From the NCBI RefSeq assembly GCF_902170565.1, contig NZ_CABHXX010000027.1, positions 1 through 59,395 on the forward strand: a stretch of DNA of 59,395 nt, given 5' to 3'. A program made the position numbers and the translations under genes. The first letter of the stretch is position 1. Each line of letters begins with the position of its first letter. Positions 9,978 to 18,816 of the stretch are shown here, piece after piece. The notes under the pieces are model-generated. The model saw nothing but the letters and a program-made list of their open reading frames with translations. It was not told the DNA's origin and searched no databases. This DNA is from Yersinia thracica. GTDB lineage: Bacteria > Pseudomonadota > Gammaproteobacteria > Enterobacterales > Enterobacteriaceae.

Positions 9978-10006
9978 AGTATTGTCATTTACTGACAATT
10001 TGTCAA
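9978..10006 (-). promoter_or_regulatory. Promoter and candidate operator of the regulator-dehydratase-ridA operon
   Basis: On the minus strand a perfect TTGACA (-35) is followed after 17 nt by AATACT (-10, 4/6). Three half-sites TTGTCA / TGACAA / TTGTCA lie at 9982-9987, 9993-9998 and 10000-10005, overlapping -35, spacer and -10. The -10 ends only 6 nt before the ATG at 9971, so the transcript may be leaderless. Confidence 0.55.
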
Positions 10007-10074
10007 ATTAATTATATTAGCAATAAGAAAGCTGCGCGAGGCAGCTCTTTTCCAGGGGATAGCGGTAGTCAGTC

Positions 10075-11175
10075 TTATTTCAGGATGGAGCTTTTCAGTG
10101 ATTTATCTTGCTGATGGCGCTCTAAAGCCAACTCAATCAGTGTGGTGATCAATTCTGTCGAGCCAACACCAGTGGCGCGCCACAATTTAGGATACATACT
10201 GATATTAGTAAATCCAGGTAAGGTATTTATTTCATTGATAATTACGCGGTTATCTGGGGTTAAAAAGACATCAACCCGCGCCATACCACAGCATTCGAGC
10301 GCTCGAAATGCCGCTAAAGCTACCGCGCGAATATGGTCACTGGTAGCACTGTCTATTAGCGCAGGGATGAGGACTTGAGCACCCGCTTCATTTATGTATT
10401 TAGTCTCATAAGAATAAAACTCATCACTGATGACTACCTCGCCACACAAACTGGCTTGCGGGTTGTCATTGCCCATGACGGCACATTCGATCTCCCGCCC
10501 AATAATAGCCGACTCCACCAACACTTTATGGTCAAAATCAAAGGCTAACGCCACCGCCTGTTGATATTCGGCCGCATTGCGCACTTTACTCACACCCACC
10601 GAGGAGCCCTGATTCGCCGGTTTAATAAATAACGGTAATCCGAGTTTTTCCGAAACCTTTTCAAAATCGTAGCTGTCTTTATTGCCGCGTGTCAGTGTAA
10701 TAAAAGGGGCGATATTCAACCCAGCATCACGCAATAACCGCTTAGTGATGTCTTTATCCATACTGACCGCAGACCCCACGACACCTGAGCCGACAAAAGG
10801 AATATTGGCCATGCGCAACAGGCCTTGCAAGGAACCGTCCTCACCTAACGTCCCGTGTACAATAGGGAAAATGACATCCAACTGAGCCAATGCAGCCGCA
10901 TTATCCGCAGTAATGAGTTGCTGACTCTCTTGGCCAAGGATCAGCGCCACATTTTTGTTTGAATGATTCAGGGAAATCAACGCCGGATTTTCTGCATTTA
11001 ACAAGTAACTGGATGCATCGTTAATATGCCATTTACCCTGTTTATCAATGCCCAACAGTGTTACTTCAAACTTTTCTTTATCAATCGCATCCACGATATT
11101 CTTGGCAGACTGCAATGACACTTCATGTTCAGCCGATTTACCGCCAAAAATCACACCAACTCGCAATCTCGACAC
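10075..11175 (-). CDS. ddlA: D-alanine--D-alanine ligase A
   Basis: DdlA joins two D-alanines with ATP, giving the dipeptide used by MurF in peptidoglycan precursor synthesis in the cytoplasm. The 366-residue product is closest to E. coli DdlA (364 aa) rather than DdlB. It has the N-terminal [20 protein letters not shown], the ATP-grasp segment [18 protein letters not shown] and the C-terminal metal/D-Ala site [11 protein letters not shown] with [20 protein letters not shown] chose GTG at 11175, which has GAGG 8 nt upstream and gives the E. coli-like N-terminus; the frame stays open to an upstream ATG at 11202. It is separate from the upstream operon by about 100 bp and follows a long ERIC. 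Confidence 0.95.
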   Translation of the reverse strand: MSRLRVGVIFGGKSAEHEVSLQSAKNIVDAIDKEKFEVTLLGIDKQGKWHINDASSYLLNAENPALISLNHSNKNVALILGQESQQLITADNAAALAQLDVIFPIVHGTLGEDGSLQGLLRMANIPFVGSGVVGSAVSMDKDITKRLLRDAGLNIAPFITLTRGNKDSYDFEKVSEKLGLPLFIKPANQGSSVGVSKVRNAAEYQQAVALAFDFDHKVLVESAIIGREIECAVMGNDNPQASLCGEVVISDEFYSYETKYINEAGAQVLIPALIDSATSDHIRAVALAAFRALECCGMARVDVFLTPDNRVIINEINTLPGFTNISMYPKLWRATGVGSTELITTLIELALERHQQDKSLKSSILK

Positions 11176-11234
11176 ACTACATTCCTCTTTAAGACTTGGC
11201 ACTTAGGGGCGCGACCACCCATTAAAATCAAACG

Positions 11235-11436
11235 TATACCCTAAATAATTCGAGTTGCAGGAAGGCAGCAATTGAGCGAGTCCCCAGGAGCTTACACCAG
11301 TAAGTGACTGGGGTGACAAATCTGCCTGGAGCAGATTTGAACGCTGCTTGCAGCGGCCTCGCAGAGGCGAGGCCCATGGACGGGCCGAGTAACGAAAGCA
11401 GCCAACGCACATGCAGCTTGAAATATGATGGGTATA
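11235..11436. repeat. ERIC element, long form (about 76-bp internal insertion)
   Basis: Ends TATACCC and GGGTATA are the tips of long imperfect terminal inverted repeats. The core has the ERIC landmarks CCCCAGGAGCTTACACCAGT, AAGTGACTGGGGTGA and GCAGCCAACGC. Between GGGGTGA and CGAAAGCAGCC there is an extra segment (about 11316-11391), also present in the ERIC at 53770-53979. It lies between ddlA and the GDPD-like gene; small reading frames across it are not genes. Confidence 0.9.
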
Positions 11437-11787
11437 ACACTAATACAACTTTTAGCTGCCTAACTAATGTTTTTTAAGATTTATCAAGAATTTTCTCATT
11501 ATACTGTGGGATGAACCCTGTCGTCTTAGAGAGGAATTTAGCACCCACTCACCTTCAAGAACATCACAAATTAAATCGCCATCGGTGATATTCATAATTA
11601 TCCTAATCAATATGACAACCATTTTAGAAAATAACAGAATTGAATTCTGTTATTGGTGTTTTTATTCTTTTTGTCATTTATTTTTAATGAAAAATCATTA
11701 AATTCGACAAAGCCGAAGAATATTGGCTATATGATTAACATCTCCTTGAAAAATTCATTATCAGTCAATGGATGGAAACTAAATATT
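11437..11787. other. Intergenic region upstream of the GDPD-like gene
   Basis: This AT-rich 351-bp stretch has no convincing gene. It contains a 25-bp near-perfect palindrome at 11630-11654 (two 12-bp arms, AATAACAGAATT and AATTCTGTTATT, around one base). This could be an operator or a terminator, since GTGTTTTTATTC follows. An upstream extension of the following frame (from 11653) is probably untranslated. Confidence 0.5.
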
Positions 11788-12768
11788 ATGCGAAATTATA
11801 TAATGGCAACTTTATTACTCTCTGCTAGTTTTGTCACAAATGCTAATTCAGCTTCTTCAATGGCCCCCCAACAAGCACCACAAATTATTGCTCACCGGGG
11901 TGGGACTGCCGATGCCCCTGAGAATACCATTCCAGCGATTAAAAAAGCCTTGGCTAATGGTGCGGATGCCATCTGGATAACATTACAGTTATCAAAGGAC
12001 AATATTCCGGTTTTGTATCGCCCAGTTTATCTCAATGAATTAACCGATAAATCAGGTAAGGTTTCTGACTATACCGCACAGCAACTCGCCCAAGTCGACG
12101 CCAGCTTTAATTATAATAAAAAGCATAATATTCAACCAAAATCTGGCTCACACATTGGCATTCCTACACTTGATGAGGTATTGAAAACCTTTCCTACCAC
12201 GACATTCTATCTCGACATTAAATCCCCAGATGCAGACCCGGAAAAATTTGCTAAGGCACTGCAAACAATACTTAAAACAACACCTAAAGGCGAAGATAAC
12301 CGACTGGCTCGCACCCGTGTTTACTCCACAGAAGACCGTTATTTAGATGCGCTGGGTGTACTCAATAAAAAACAGAAAAAACAGAATGTACTCAATGGGA
12401 AAAACGAAGCTGCAGATGAAATTCAACGCTTTGAAAGCCGCGCCTTTACGCGAACGCAATTAGCCAACATTACCATGGATCATAAGTGTAATTTGCCAAC
12501 AGATAATGAAGAGCGTTGGTATGGTCTGGAGTTACATCGCAAGGTTGAAGTTGTAGAAAAATACACGTCGGGAGAAGGCCGCTCTAACGCTATATTAAGT
12601 TGGGATAAAGAAGCCGTTGACTGTTTCCGTAAAAACGCTAACGCACATATTATTTTCTTCGGAATTAATACTCCAGAAGATTACCAGAAAGCGAAAGAAT
12701 TAGGTGCCAATGGAGTGATGGTAGATTCTCCAGCGATGTTTAAGAAGATAGTTCATGGCAATAAATAA
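11788..12768 (+). CDS. Secreted glycerophosphodiester phosphodiesterase-like protein, active site apparently degenerate
   Basis: The 326-residue product has a signal peptide (MRNYIMATLLLSASFVTNANS) and a GDPD TIM-barrel that opens with the catalytic-looking AHRGGTADAPENTIPA. In active enzymes the next strand carries an ExD metal pair and a downstream His (GADxIELD...VxHD). Here the matching positions read GADAIWITLQLSKD and PVLYRP, so E, D and H are replaced by W, T and R. Thus hydrolysis of glycerophosphodiesters is doubtful by sequence. The frame extends upstream to 11653, but ATG 11788 gives a clean signal peptide. It is monocistronic, with a 12-bp-stem terminator after it. Its role is unknown; a periplasmic lipid- or sugar-phosphate-binding role is possible. 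Confidence 0.75.
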   Translation: MRNYIMATLLLSASFVTNANSASSMAPQQAPQIIAHRGGTADAPENTIPAIKKALANGADAIWITLQLSKDNIPVLYRPVYLNELTDKSGKVSDYTAQQLAQVDASFNYNKKHNIQPKSGSHIGIPTLDEVLKTFPTTTFYLDIKSPDADPEKFAKALQTILKTTPKGEDNRLARTRVYSTEDRYLDALGVLNKKQKKQNVLNGKNEAADEIQRFESRAFTRTQLANITMDHKCNLPTDNEERWYGLELHRKVEVVEKYTSGEGRSNAILSWDKEAVDCFRKNANAHIIFFGINTPEDYQKAKELGANGVMVDSPAMFKKIVHGNK

Positions 12769-12792
12769 TTAGAAAGCCAGCGAGAAATTAAT

Positions 12793-12824
12793 ATCCCCCA
12801 TTCAATATTCATTGAATGGGGGAT
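12793..12824. terminator. Bidirectional hairpin between the GDPD-like gene and nqrM
   Basis: A perfect 12-bp inverted repeat (ATCCCCCATTCA / TGAATGGGGGAT) with an 8-nt loop lies 24 bp past the GDPD-like stop and 43 bp past the converging nqrM stop. T runs are modest on both sides. Confidence 0.7.
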
Positions 12825-12867
12825 CAAAACATCTCTTTTATATACAGTAAAACAATTCAAATCCTAA

Positions 12868-13095
12868 CTAGAGAATGCGATATTGCTCCAATGCTTTCTG
12901 GCGCGCCGCCTCTTTAGCTAACCGTTTTTTGCGCGAATCACAAGGCTCGGGGCAATCACACACTTTTTCCATTCCTAAAGCCCCAAGACCTCCGCAACTG
13001 CCCTGCAAGGTTTTACGTTTTACGATATAACCCAGCGACAACCCCGCGATGGCTAAGAGAAAAAAAACAAAAGACGCGATAAAAACAGTCAACAT
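12868..13095 (-). CDS. nqrM: NqrM, Na+-NQR maturation protein (DUF539)
   Basis: NqrM is a small membrane protein required for maturation of Na+-translocating NADH:quinone oxidoreductase; it is thought to deliver iron for the Cys4 site within the NqrD/NqrE subunits. The 75-residue product has one N-terminal transmembrane helix (residues 3-25) and the conserved cysteines in GSCGGLGALGMEKVCDC and EPCDSRKK. It is the last gene of the nqrABCDEF-apbE-nqrM cluster, 12 bp after apbE. Confidence 0.93.
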   Translation of the reverse strand: MLTVFIASFVFFLLAIAGLSLGYIVKRKTLQGSCGGLGALGMEKVCDCPEPCDSRKKRLAKEAARQKALEQYRIL

Positions 13096-13107
13096 AATCT
13101 TCTCCTA

Positions 13108-14115
13108 TCAAAGCCGCTTTTGTAGATACGGTTTGAATGACTCAGAAGAGTGCTCCTCAAAGCCTTCATCAGTTTTGACTATCATAAACACCGGAATACC
13201 CAGCAAATTAGCCAATGCCATCCCGCGTTCTGGCCCAAGGACACCTAAACCCGTCGAAAGTCCGTCGGCCGTCATACAACTCGGATCTAAAACAGTAATT
13301 GAGACTAAACGATGGTTAATTGGCCGACCTGTTTCGGGATCAATGGTATGTGAGTAACGCACACCATTTTGCTCAAAATAATTACGATAATCACCAGAGG
13401 TAGCTATCGCCATACGACCGGGTTCGATAATTTCTTGAGTACTTTGTGTCGAGCCTGCAATTGGTTTTTCAATTGCGATGCGCCAAGGTTTATTTTCCCC
13501 ATTATTACCACGAGTCCGGACTTCCCCGCCAATATCGACCATATAGTTATCGATATTCTGCGCTTCCAAATATTCGGCAACCACATCTACGCCATATCCT
13601 TTAGCTATAGCAGAAAGATCGACATACAGCTCGGGAATACGTTTTACCAAGGCACCATTTTCTACTGCTAAATTATCAATGCCAACCCATTCCTGGCGTT
13701 TAGCAATTTCAGCATCTGTCGGCACCACGTTTGGCCGCCCTTCAGGGCCAAAACCCCATAGATTAACCAATGGCCCGACCGTCACATCCAGCGCCCCATC
13801 AGTCAAACGGTTAATACGGATAGCCTCCCGTACCACTTTGGCTGTCGCGGCTGAAACAGGAAAGGGTGTATCCACTTTCTGACGTTTGTTGAAACGGCTC
13901 AATTCAGAGTTTGGCCGATATGTCGACATTTGATCATTAACCTGTTCCAGCTCGCGGTCTATTTCCTGCTGTAGCTGTTCCGGGCTGAGAGTGGTTGAGT
14001 CACCCATATACTTAATTGAATATGAGGTGCCCATGGTTTTACCTTCAAGATTGATTTGCTCAGGGCCACACCCCGTTAGCAGCAAAACGCCCACCGCAAC
14101 CATCAACCAATGCAT
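13108..14115 (-). CDS. apbE: FAD:protein FMN transferase, lipoprotein
   Basis: ApbE transfers FMN from FAD to Thr residues of target flavoproteins, here expected to be NqrB and NqrC encoded in the same cluster. The 335-residue product has a lipoprotein signal (VGVLLLTGCGPEQ, Cys16), followed by MGTSYSIKYMG, the flavin/Mg region DLSAIAKGYGVDVVAEYL and ATSGDYRNYFEQNG with YSHTIDPETGRP. I chose ATG 14115; the frame extends upstream to a GTG at 14145 through a short tandem duplication (GCGAAGACATATA twice). An ERIC separates it from nqrF. Confidence 0.93.
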   Translation of the reverse strand: MHWLMVAVGVLLLTGCGPEQINLEGKTMGTSYSIKYMGDSTTLSPEQLQQEIDRELEQVNDQMSTYRPNSELSRFNKRQKVDTPFPVSAATAKVVREAIRINRLTDGALDVTVGPLVNLWGFGPEGRPNVVPTDAEIAKRQEWVGIDNLAVENGALVKRIPELYVDLSAIAKGYGVDVVAEYLEAQNIDNYMVDIGGEVRTRGNNGENKPWRIAIEKPIAGSTQSTQEIIEPGRMAIATSGDYRNYFEQNGVRYSHTIDPETGRPINHRLVSITVLDPSCMTADGLSTGLGVLGPERGMALANLLGIPVFMIVKTDEGFEEHSSESFKPYLQKRL

Positions 14116-14147
14116 TATATGTCTTCGCGCTATATGTCTTCGCACAA

Positions 14148-14284
14148 TATCCCCAATTTGCCCTTCGTACTTGAAGCTTCAGGGGTGTTAGCTGCTCCCA
14201 CTCACCCGAATCACTTACCTGAGTAAGCTCATCGGGACTCGTTTGTTTGCACCTACCTGCAACTCTAATTTCTTTGGGCATATA
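14148..14284. repeat. ERIC element between nqrF and apbE
   Basis: About 137 bp with ERIC landmarks on the reverse strand (AAGTGATTCGGGTGAGTGGG, GAGCTTACTCAGGTAAGTGA) and terminal inverted repeats (TATCCCCAATTTG / TTTGGGCATATA). It fills most of the 202-bp space between nqrF and apbE and would be transcribed in the nqr operon. Confidence 0.85.
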
Positions 14285-14317
14285 GTAATGGCAGTAAAAA
14301 ACTCGAGTGGCGGCAAG

Positions 14318-15541
14318 TCAGCCACCAAAGTCATCGAGCATAATGTTTTCATCTTCCACACCAAGGTCTTTTAACATCTTAATGACTGCCGCGTTCATCA
14401 TTGGTGGGCCACACATATAGAATTCACAATCTTCAGGTGCCGGATGATTTTTAAGATAATTTTCTAATAACACGTTATGAATGAAGCCGGTATAACCCGT
14501 CCAATTGTCTTCTGGTTGCGGATCAGACAAAGCAACATGCCAACGGAAATTATCATTCTCAGCCTGTAACTGATCAAAATCTTCTTCATAGAACATCTCG
14601 CGCCGTGAACGCGCGCCATACCAGAAGCTAATCTTGCGCTTAGAATGCAGCCGTTTAAGCTGATCAAAAATATGCGAGCGCATAGGCGCCATACCCGCAC
14701 CACCGCCAATAAAGACCATTTCGGCATCAGTATCTTTAGCAAAAAACTCACCAAATGGTCCAGAAATAACCACTTTATCACCCGGTTTCAGTGACCAGAT
14801 GTAGGAAGACATAATCCCCGGAGGGGCATCCGGAACTGAGGGTGGTGGCGTGGCGATACGCACGTTCAGCATGATAATACCGCGCTCTTCTGGGTAGTTT
14901 GCCATGGAATAAGCACGCACCGTCGGCTCGGTAACCACTGACTCAAACCGGAACAAATTGAATTTATCCCAATCGCCGCGATATTCCGCTGGCACATCAA
15001 AATCCGCATATTTTATTGTATGAGGCTCGGCCTCAATTTGAATAAAGCCCCCTGCACGGAATGGCACAACCTCACCATCAGGAATTTTAAGTTTCAGCTC
15101 TTTGATAAATGTCGCTTTATTATCATTAGAGATAACTTCGCATTCCCACTTTTTCACCCCAAAGATTTCTTCCGGCAATTCAATTTTCAGGTTTTGCTTC
15201 ACACTAACCTGACATGCTAACCGGCAACCTTCTTTTGCTTCCCGCTTGGAGATATGAGAAAGCTCGGTCGGCAAAATATCCCCGCCGCCTTCTTTGATGG
15301 TTACCCGGCACTGCCCACAGGAACCGCCACCGCCACACGCTGAGGAAACGAAAATGCCATGGCTGGAAAGCATGTTGAGCAGCTTATCCCCTGCCGGAGC
15401 AGTAAAACTTTTATCCGTATCTTCATTAATATCAACTGTGATATCACCGGTATTCACCAACTTTGACTTGGCAAACAAAATCATCACCGTCAATGCCAGC
15501 ACAATGAGGGTGAACATGACTACGCCCAGAATTATTTCCAT
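14318..15541 (-). CDS. nqrF: Na+-NQR subunit F, NADH-oxidising flavoprotein with 2Fe-2S
   Basis: NqrF takes electrons from NADH through FAD to a 2Fe-2S centre, the entry point of the Na+-pumping complex. The 407-residue product has one N-terminal transmembrane helix (about 3-25), the ferredoxin cysteines in [15 protein letters not shown] with a further Cys in GCRLACQVS, the FAD motif RAYSMANYP, the nucleotide motif [13 protein letters not shown] and [13 protein letters not shown] near the C-terminus. Length equals the Vibrio protein. It is the last structural nqr gene. Confidence 0.97.
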   Translation of the reverse strand: MEIILGVVMFTLIVLALTVMILFAKSKLVNTGDITVDINEDTDKSFTAPAGDKLLNMLSSHGIFVSSACGGGGSCGQCRVTIKEGGGDILPTELSHISKREAKEGCRLACQVSVKQNLKIELPEEIFGVKKWECEVISNDNKATFIKELKLKIPDGEVVPFRAGGFIQIEAEPHTIKYADFDVPAEYRGDWDKFNLFRFESVVTEPTVRAYSMANYPEERGIIMLNVRIATPPPSVPDAPPGIMSSYIWSLKPGDKVVISGPFGEFFAKDTDAEMVFIGGGAGMAPMRSHIFDQLKRLHSKRKISFWYGARSRREMFYEEDFDQLQAENDNFRWHVALSDPQPEDNWTGYTGFIHNVLLENYLKNHPAPEDCEFYMCGPPMMNAAVIKMLKDLGVEDENIMLDDFGG

Positions 15542-15556
15542 GAATTATTCCTACCT

Positions 15557-16153
15557 TTATAGGTTTACGCCGGAGAAAGACATAAACCCTAAGGCCATCA
15601 ATCCGGTGGTGATAAAGGTGATCCCTAAGCCCTGTAAACCCGCGGGTACATTGGCATATTTCATCTTTTCGCGAATACCCGCTAACGCGACAATCGCCAG
15701 CATCCAACCGATACCAGAACCAAAGCCATACACAATGGATTCAGGGAAGTTGTAATCACGCTGGGCCATAAATGACACTCCGCCGAAAATGGCGCAGTTC
15801 ACCGTAATCAGTGGCAGGAAAATACCCAGAGCGTTGTACAGTGCGGGGAAATAGCGATCAAGAATCATCTCCAAAACCTGTACAATGGCAGCAATTACGC
15901 CAATAAAAGTGATGAAATTCAGGAAGCTGAGGTCAACACCTTCAACCAATGCCCCATCCCGCAGAACCAGGTTATAAACCAGATTGTTAGCAGGTACGGA
16001 GATGCCCAAAACCACTGTTACTGCAATGCCCAAGCCAAAAGCCGTCGAGACTTTCTTGGAAACCGCGAGGAAAGTACACATCCCCAAGAAAAACGCTAAC
16101 GCCATATTCTCGACAAACACTGCGCGGACGAACAGACTGATGTAATGTTCCAT
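15557..16153 (-). CDS. nqrE: Na+-NQR subunit E
   Basis: NqrE is an integral membrane subunit (about six helices) homologous to NqrD; together they hold an intramembrane iron or 2Fe-2S site formed by cysteines of both. The 198-residue product has the family length and the start [20 protein letters not shown]. Candidate ligand cysteines are in [12 protein letters not shown] and VNCAIFGG. I chose ATG 16153, with GGAG 9 nt upstream; a TTG two codons earlier would sit too close to that site. Confidence 0.96.
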   Translation of the reverse strand: MEHYISLFVRAVFVENMALAFFLGMCTFLAVSKKVSTAFGLGIAVTVVLGISVPANNLVYNLVLRDGALVEGVDLSFLNFITFIGVIAAIVQVLEMILDRYFPALYNALGIFLPLITVNCAIFGGVSFMAQRDYNFPESIVYGFGSGIGWMLAIVALAGIREKMKYANVPAGLQGLGITFITTGLMALGFMSFSGVNL

Positions 16154-16159
16154 CGTCAA

Positions 16160-16789
16160 TTACTCCTTCTCAATCTGCGCAGGTTTCAGGGTTCGTAAGC
16201 CCCAAATCAGCAAACCAATGATAAAAAATGCGCTAGGTGCCAGCAGGAATAATCCATTAGGCTGATACCAACCACCATTCTGGACAGTTTCTAACACTGT
16301 TACGCCAAATAATTTACCCGAGCCAATCAACTCACGGACAAAGCCCACCAGCACTAGCACCACGCCATAACCCAAGCCATTGCCGATGCCATCCATAAAG
16401 CTTTCGATTGGCGGGGATTTCATTGCATAAGCTTCAGCGCGCCCCATTACAATGCAGTTAGTGATAATCAGGCCAACAAATACTGAGAGCTGTTTAGATA
16501 TCTCATAGGCATAGGCCCGTAGGATCTGATCCACCACAATCACTAGCGAAGCAATAATCACCATTTGAACAATGATGCGCACACTGTTTGGAATATGGTT
16601 GCGAATCAGTGAGATGAAGAAGCTGGAGAATGCCGTAACCAAGGTCACCGCCAGTGTCATCACTAAAGCGGTTTCCAGTTTGGTGGTGACTGCCAGCGCT
16701 GAACACACGCCCAGAATTTGCAGCGCAATGGGGTTGTTATCAAATAACGGCCCCAATAAAACCCGTTTAATTTCTTTGCTATCAGCCAT
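16160..16789 (-). CDS. nqrD: Na+-NQR subunit D
   Basis: NqrD is the second of the homologous RnfA/E-like membrane subunits that carry Na+ and the intramembrane iron site. The 209-residue product has about six hydrophobic helices. Candidate ligand cysteines are in [10 protein letters not shown] and [17 protein letters not shown]. Its start overlaps the end of nqrC by 8 bp and nqrE begins 6 bp after its stop, so the genes are tightly coupled. Confidence 0.96.
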   Translation of the reverse strand: MADSKEIKRVLLGPLFDNNPIALQILGVCSALAVTTKLETALVMTLAVTLVTAFSSFFISLIRNHIPNSVRIIVQMVIIASLVIVVDQILRAYAYEISKQLSVFVGLIITNCIVMGRAEAYAMKSPPIESFMDGIGNGLGYGVVLVLVGFVRELIGSGKLFGVTVLETVQNGGWYQPNGLFLLAPSAFFIIGLLIWGLRTLKPAQIEKE

Positions 16790-17582
16790 TTTTTAACGCC
16801 CCTTCGCGCACTTTTTTCAGGAACGGGCCAAAGCCGTTTTCACCGAGCCAAAAATCAAAGCTGTTTTGTACTCCATTGGAGGTCAGCGTTGCGCCGGACA
16901 AACCATCTATAGCATGAGGATCGTTAGCAGGCGCTCGCCCTTTAACAATACGAATAGCCGGTTGCCCTTGATCATCAAACAATCGCTTACCAATCCATTG
17001 GTTACGCCAGATAGGGTTCTCAATTTCGCCCCCTAGTCCCGGTGTTTCGCCCTGATCGTAATAGGTGATGCCACGGACTGTTTTACCGTCAGTATCAATG
17101 GCAACAAAGGCATACATCATTGACCACAAACCAGAGCCGTAAATCGGTAACACGATTTTGTTTATCTGCCCGTTTTCACTACGTACCAGATAAATCTCAA
17201 CCACATTAGCCCGGCGGCGGATGCCCGCAATATCCTGTGCAGGTGTCAGCGCGATGCTCATTTGGTTATCACGTAGTGCCTGCACGCGATCAAACGCCGC
17301 AGGATCTTGTTGAATAAACTCACCGCTTTGCAAATCGAGCAGGCGCGGTTCAATCCGCTGTGCAAACTCACTCTGCACTTTTTCTGCTGACATTCTCGGT
17401 TGCAGTAAACCGGCCACTGCCAAAATATTGCGCTGCTTATCCAACAAGCGCTGTTCTTGTTGCTTGGCTTTCAAACCTACCGCCGCGCCAGCCACGATGA
17501 CTGAACACACCAAACACAGCACAATCACCACCAGCAGTGTTTTGCCGATGCTGTCATTATTTCTTGGTTTATCATTCGCCAC
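16782..17582 (-). CDS. nqrC: Na+-NQR subunit C
   Basis: NqrC is anchored by one N-terminal helix (about 13-37) and carries a covalent FMN on the threonine of the SGAT motif, here [13 protein letters not shown] with Thr232. ApbE, encoded downstream, would attach it. I chose GTG 17582, which has GGAGG 7 nt upstream and yields 266 residues starting (M)ANDKPRNN. The frame is open further upstream inside nqrB. It overlaps the nqrB stop by 11 bp. Confidence 0.95.
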   Translation of the reverse strand: MANDKPRNNDSIGKTLLVVIVLCLVCSVIVAGAAVGLKAKQQEQRLLDKQRNILAVAGLLQPRMSAEKVQSEFAQRIEPRLLDLQSGEFIQQDPAAFDRVQALRDNQMSIALTPAQDIAGIRRRANVVEIYLVRSENGQINKIVLPIYGSGLWSMMYAFVAIDTDGKTVRGITYYDQGETPGLGGEIENPIWRNQWIGKRLFDDQGQPAIRIVKGRAPANDPHAIDGLSGATLTSNGVQNSFDFWLGENGFGPFLKKVREGALKNG

Positions 17583-18813
17583 GGGCTTTCCTCCGCTTGA
17601 TATTGGCCTGAACAACCACATAATCGAACAGTGGCGCAAACAGGTTAGCGAACAGAATCGCCAGCATCATTCCCTCCGGATACGCCGGATTAGCCACGCG
17701 GATCAAGACACACATCGCGCCAATCAAGCCGCCATACCACCACTTGCCTTTATTGGTAAAGGAAGCGGACACCGGATCGGTCGCCATAAAAATCATGCCG
17801 AAAGCAAAACCGCCGAGCACCAAATGCCAATACCACGGCATAGCGAACAATGGGTTGGTGGCTGAGCCGACCCAGTTAAACAGGTAGGCCGTCGCCACCA
17901 TGCCAATCATAACCCCGGCTACAATTCGCCAGGACGCTACGCGGCCGAAGATGATAATGGCACCGCCAATCAAGATCATTAGCGTGGAGACTTCACCAAT
18001 AGAACCGGGAATATTGCCAAGGAAAGCATCCATCCAGGTAATAGGTTGTCCGCTAATCGTATTGACCAAACTGTGGCTACCATTAACACTCCATTGTGAT
18101 AAAGGCGTCGCACCAGAAAAACCATCGGCGGCAGTCCATACCAAGTCACCGGATATTTGTGCCGGATAAGCAAAGAACAGGAAAGCGCGCCCAGCCAGCG
18201 CCGGGTTGAGGAAGTTGCGCCCTGTGCCACCGAAGATCTCTTTACCCATCACCACCCCAAATGAGATCCCCAGCGCCGCCTGCCATAATGGCAATGTCGG
18301 CGGAACTATCAGGGAAAACAGAATCGAGGTGACAAAGAAACCTTCGTTGATTTCATGCTTGCGAATGATAGAGAACACCACTTCCCAGAAGCCGCCCACC
18401 ACAAACACGACGGCATAAATAGGCAGGAAGTAGACCGCCCCCAGCACCATTTTACTTACCCAACCGGCATCTGACGCCAATGAGGCACCCAGCATTTGTG
18501 CCAATCGGTAATGCCAATCGCTGGCAATGATCTGTTGCAGCTCCGCGCCATGGTAGAGTTGGTTCAAGGCCGGAATCGCCTGCCCGCCGACGTTATACAT
18601 CCCCCAGAACATCGCCGGGAATACCGCCAGCCACACTAAAATCATCATTCGTTTCAGATCGATAGCATCGCGAACGTGAGAGGCACCCGGTGTCACTTTA
18701 CCTTGCGTATAAAAAATAGTGGCGGCAGCTTCATACAGCGGGTAATACTTCTCGAGCTTCCCACCGGCTTCAAAATGGTGCTCTATTTTTTCAAGAAAAC
18801 TTTTCAGGCCCAT
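17572..18813 (-). CDS. nqrB: Na+-NQR subunit B
   Basis: NqrB is the main Na+-channel membrane subunit, with about ten helices, covalent FMN and riboflavin. The 413-residue product carries the FMN site [11 protein letters not shown], where the threonine is residue 236, the same number as in Vibrio cholerae Nqr[21 protein letters not shown] precedes it. It starts 3 bp after nqrA ends. Confidence 0.97.
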   Translation of the reverse strand: MGLKSFLEKIEHHFEAGGKLEKYYPLYEAAATIFYTQGKVTPGASHVRDAIDLKRMMILVWLAVFPAMFWGMYNVGGQAIPALNQLYHGAELQQIIASDWHYRLAQMLGASLASDAGWVSKMVLGAVYFLPIYAVVFVVGGFWEVVFSIIRKHEINEGFFVTSILFSLIVPPTLPLWQAALGISFGVVMGKEIFGGTGRNFLNPALAGRAFLFFAYPAQISGDLVWTAADGFSGATPLSQWSVNGSHSLVNTISGQPITWMDAFLGNIPGSIGEVSTLMILIGGAIIIFGRVASWRIVAGVMIGMVATAYLFNWVGSATNPLFAMPWYWHLVLGGFAFGMIFMATDPVSASFTNKGKWWYGGLIGAMCVLIRVANPAYPEGMMLAILFANLFAPLFDYVVVQANIKRRKARGE

Positions 18814-18816
18814 CGG

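Noticed and set aside
11203-11440. Two 69-70-residue minus-strand frames
   Set aside because: They lie wholly in the long ERIC; their similarity to frames at 53734-53987 is explained by the repeat, not by a protein family.
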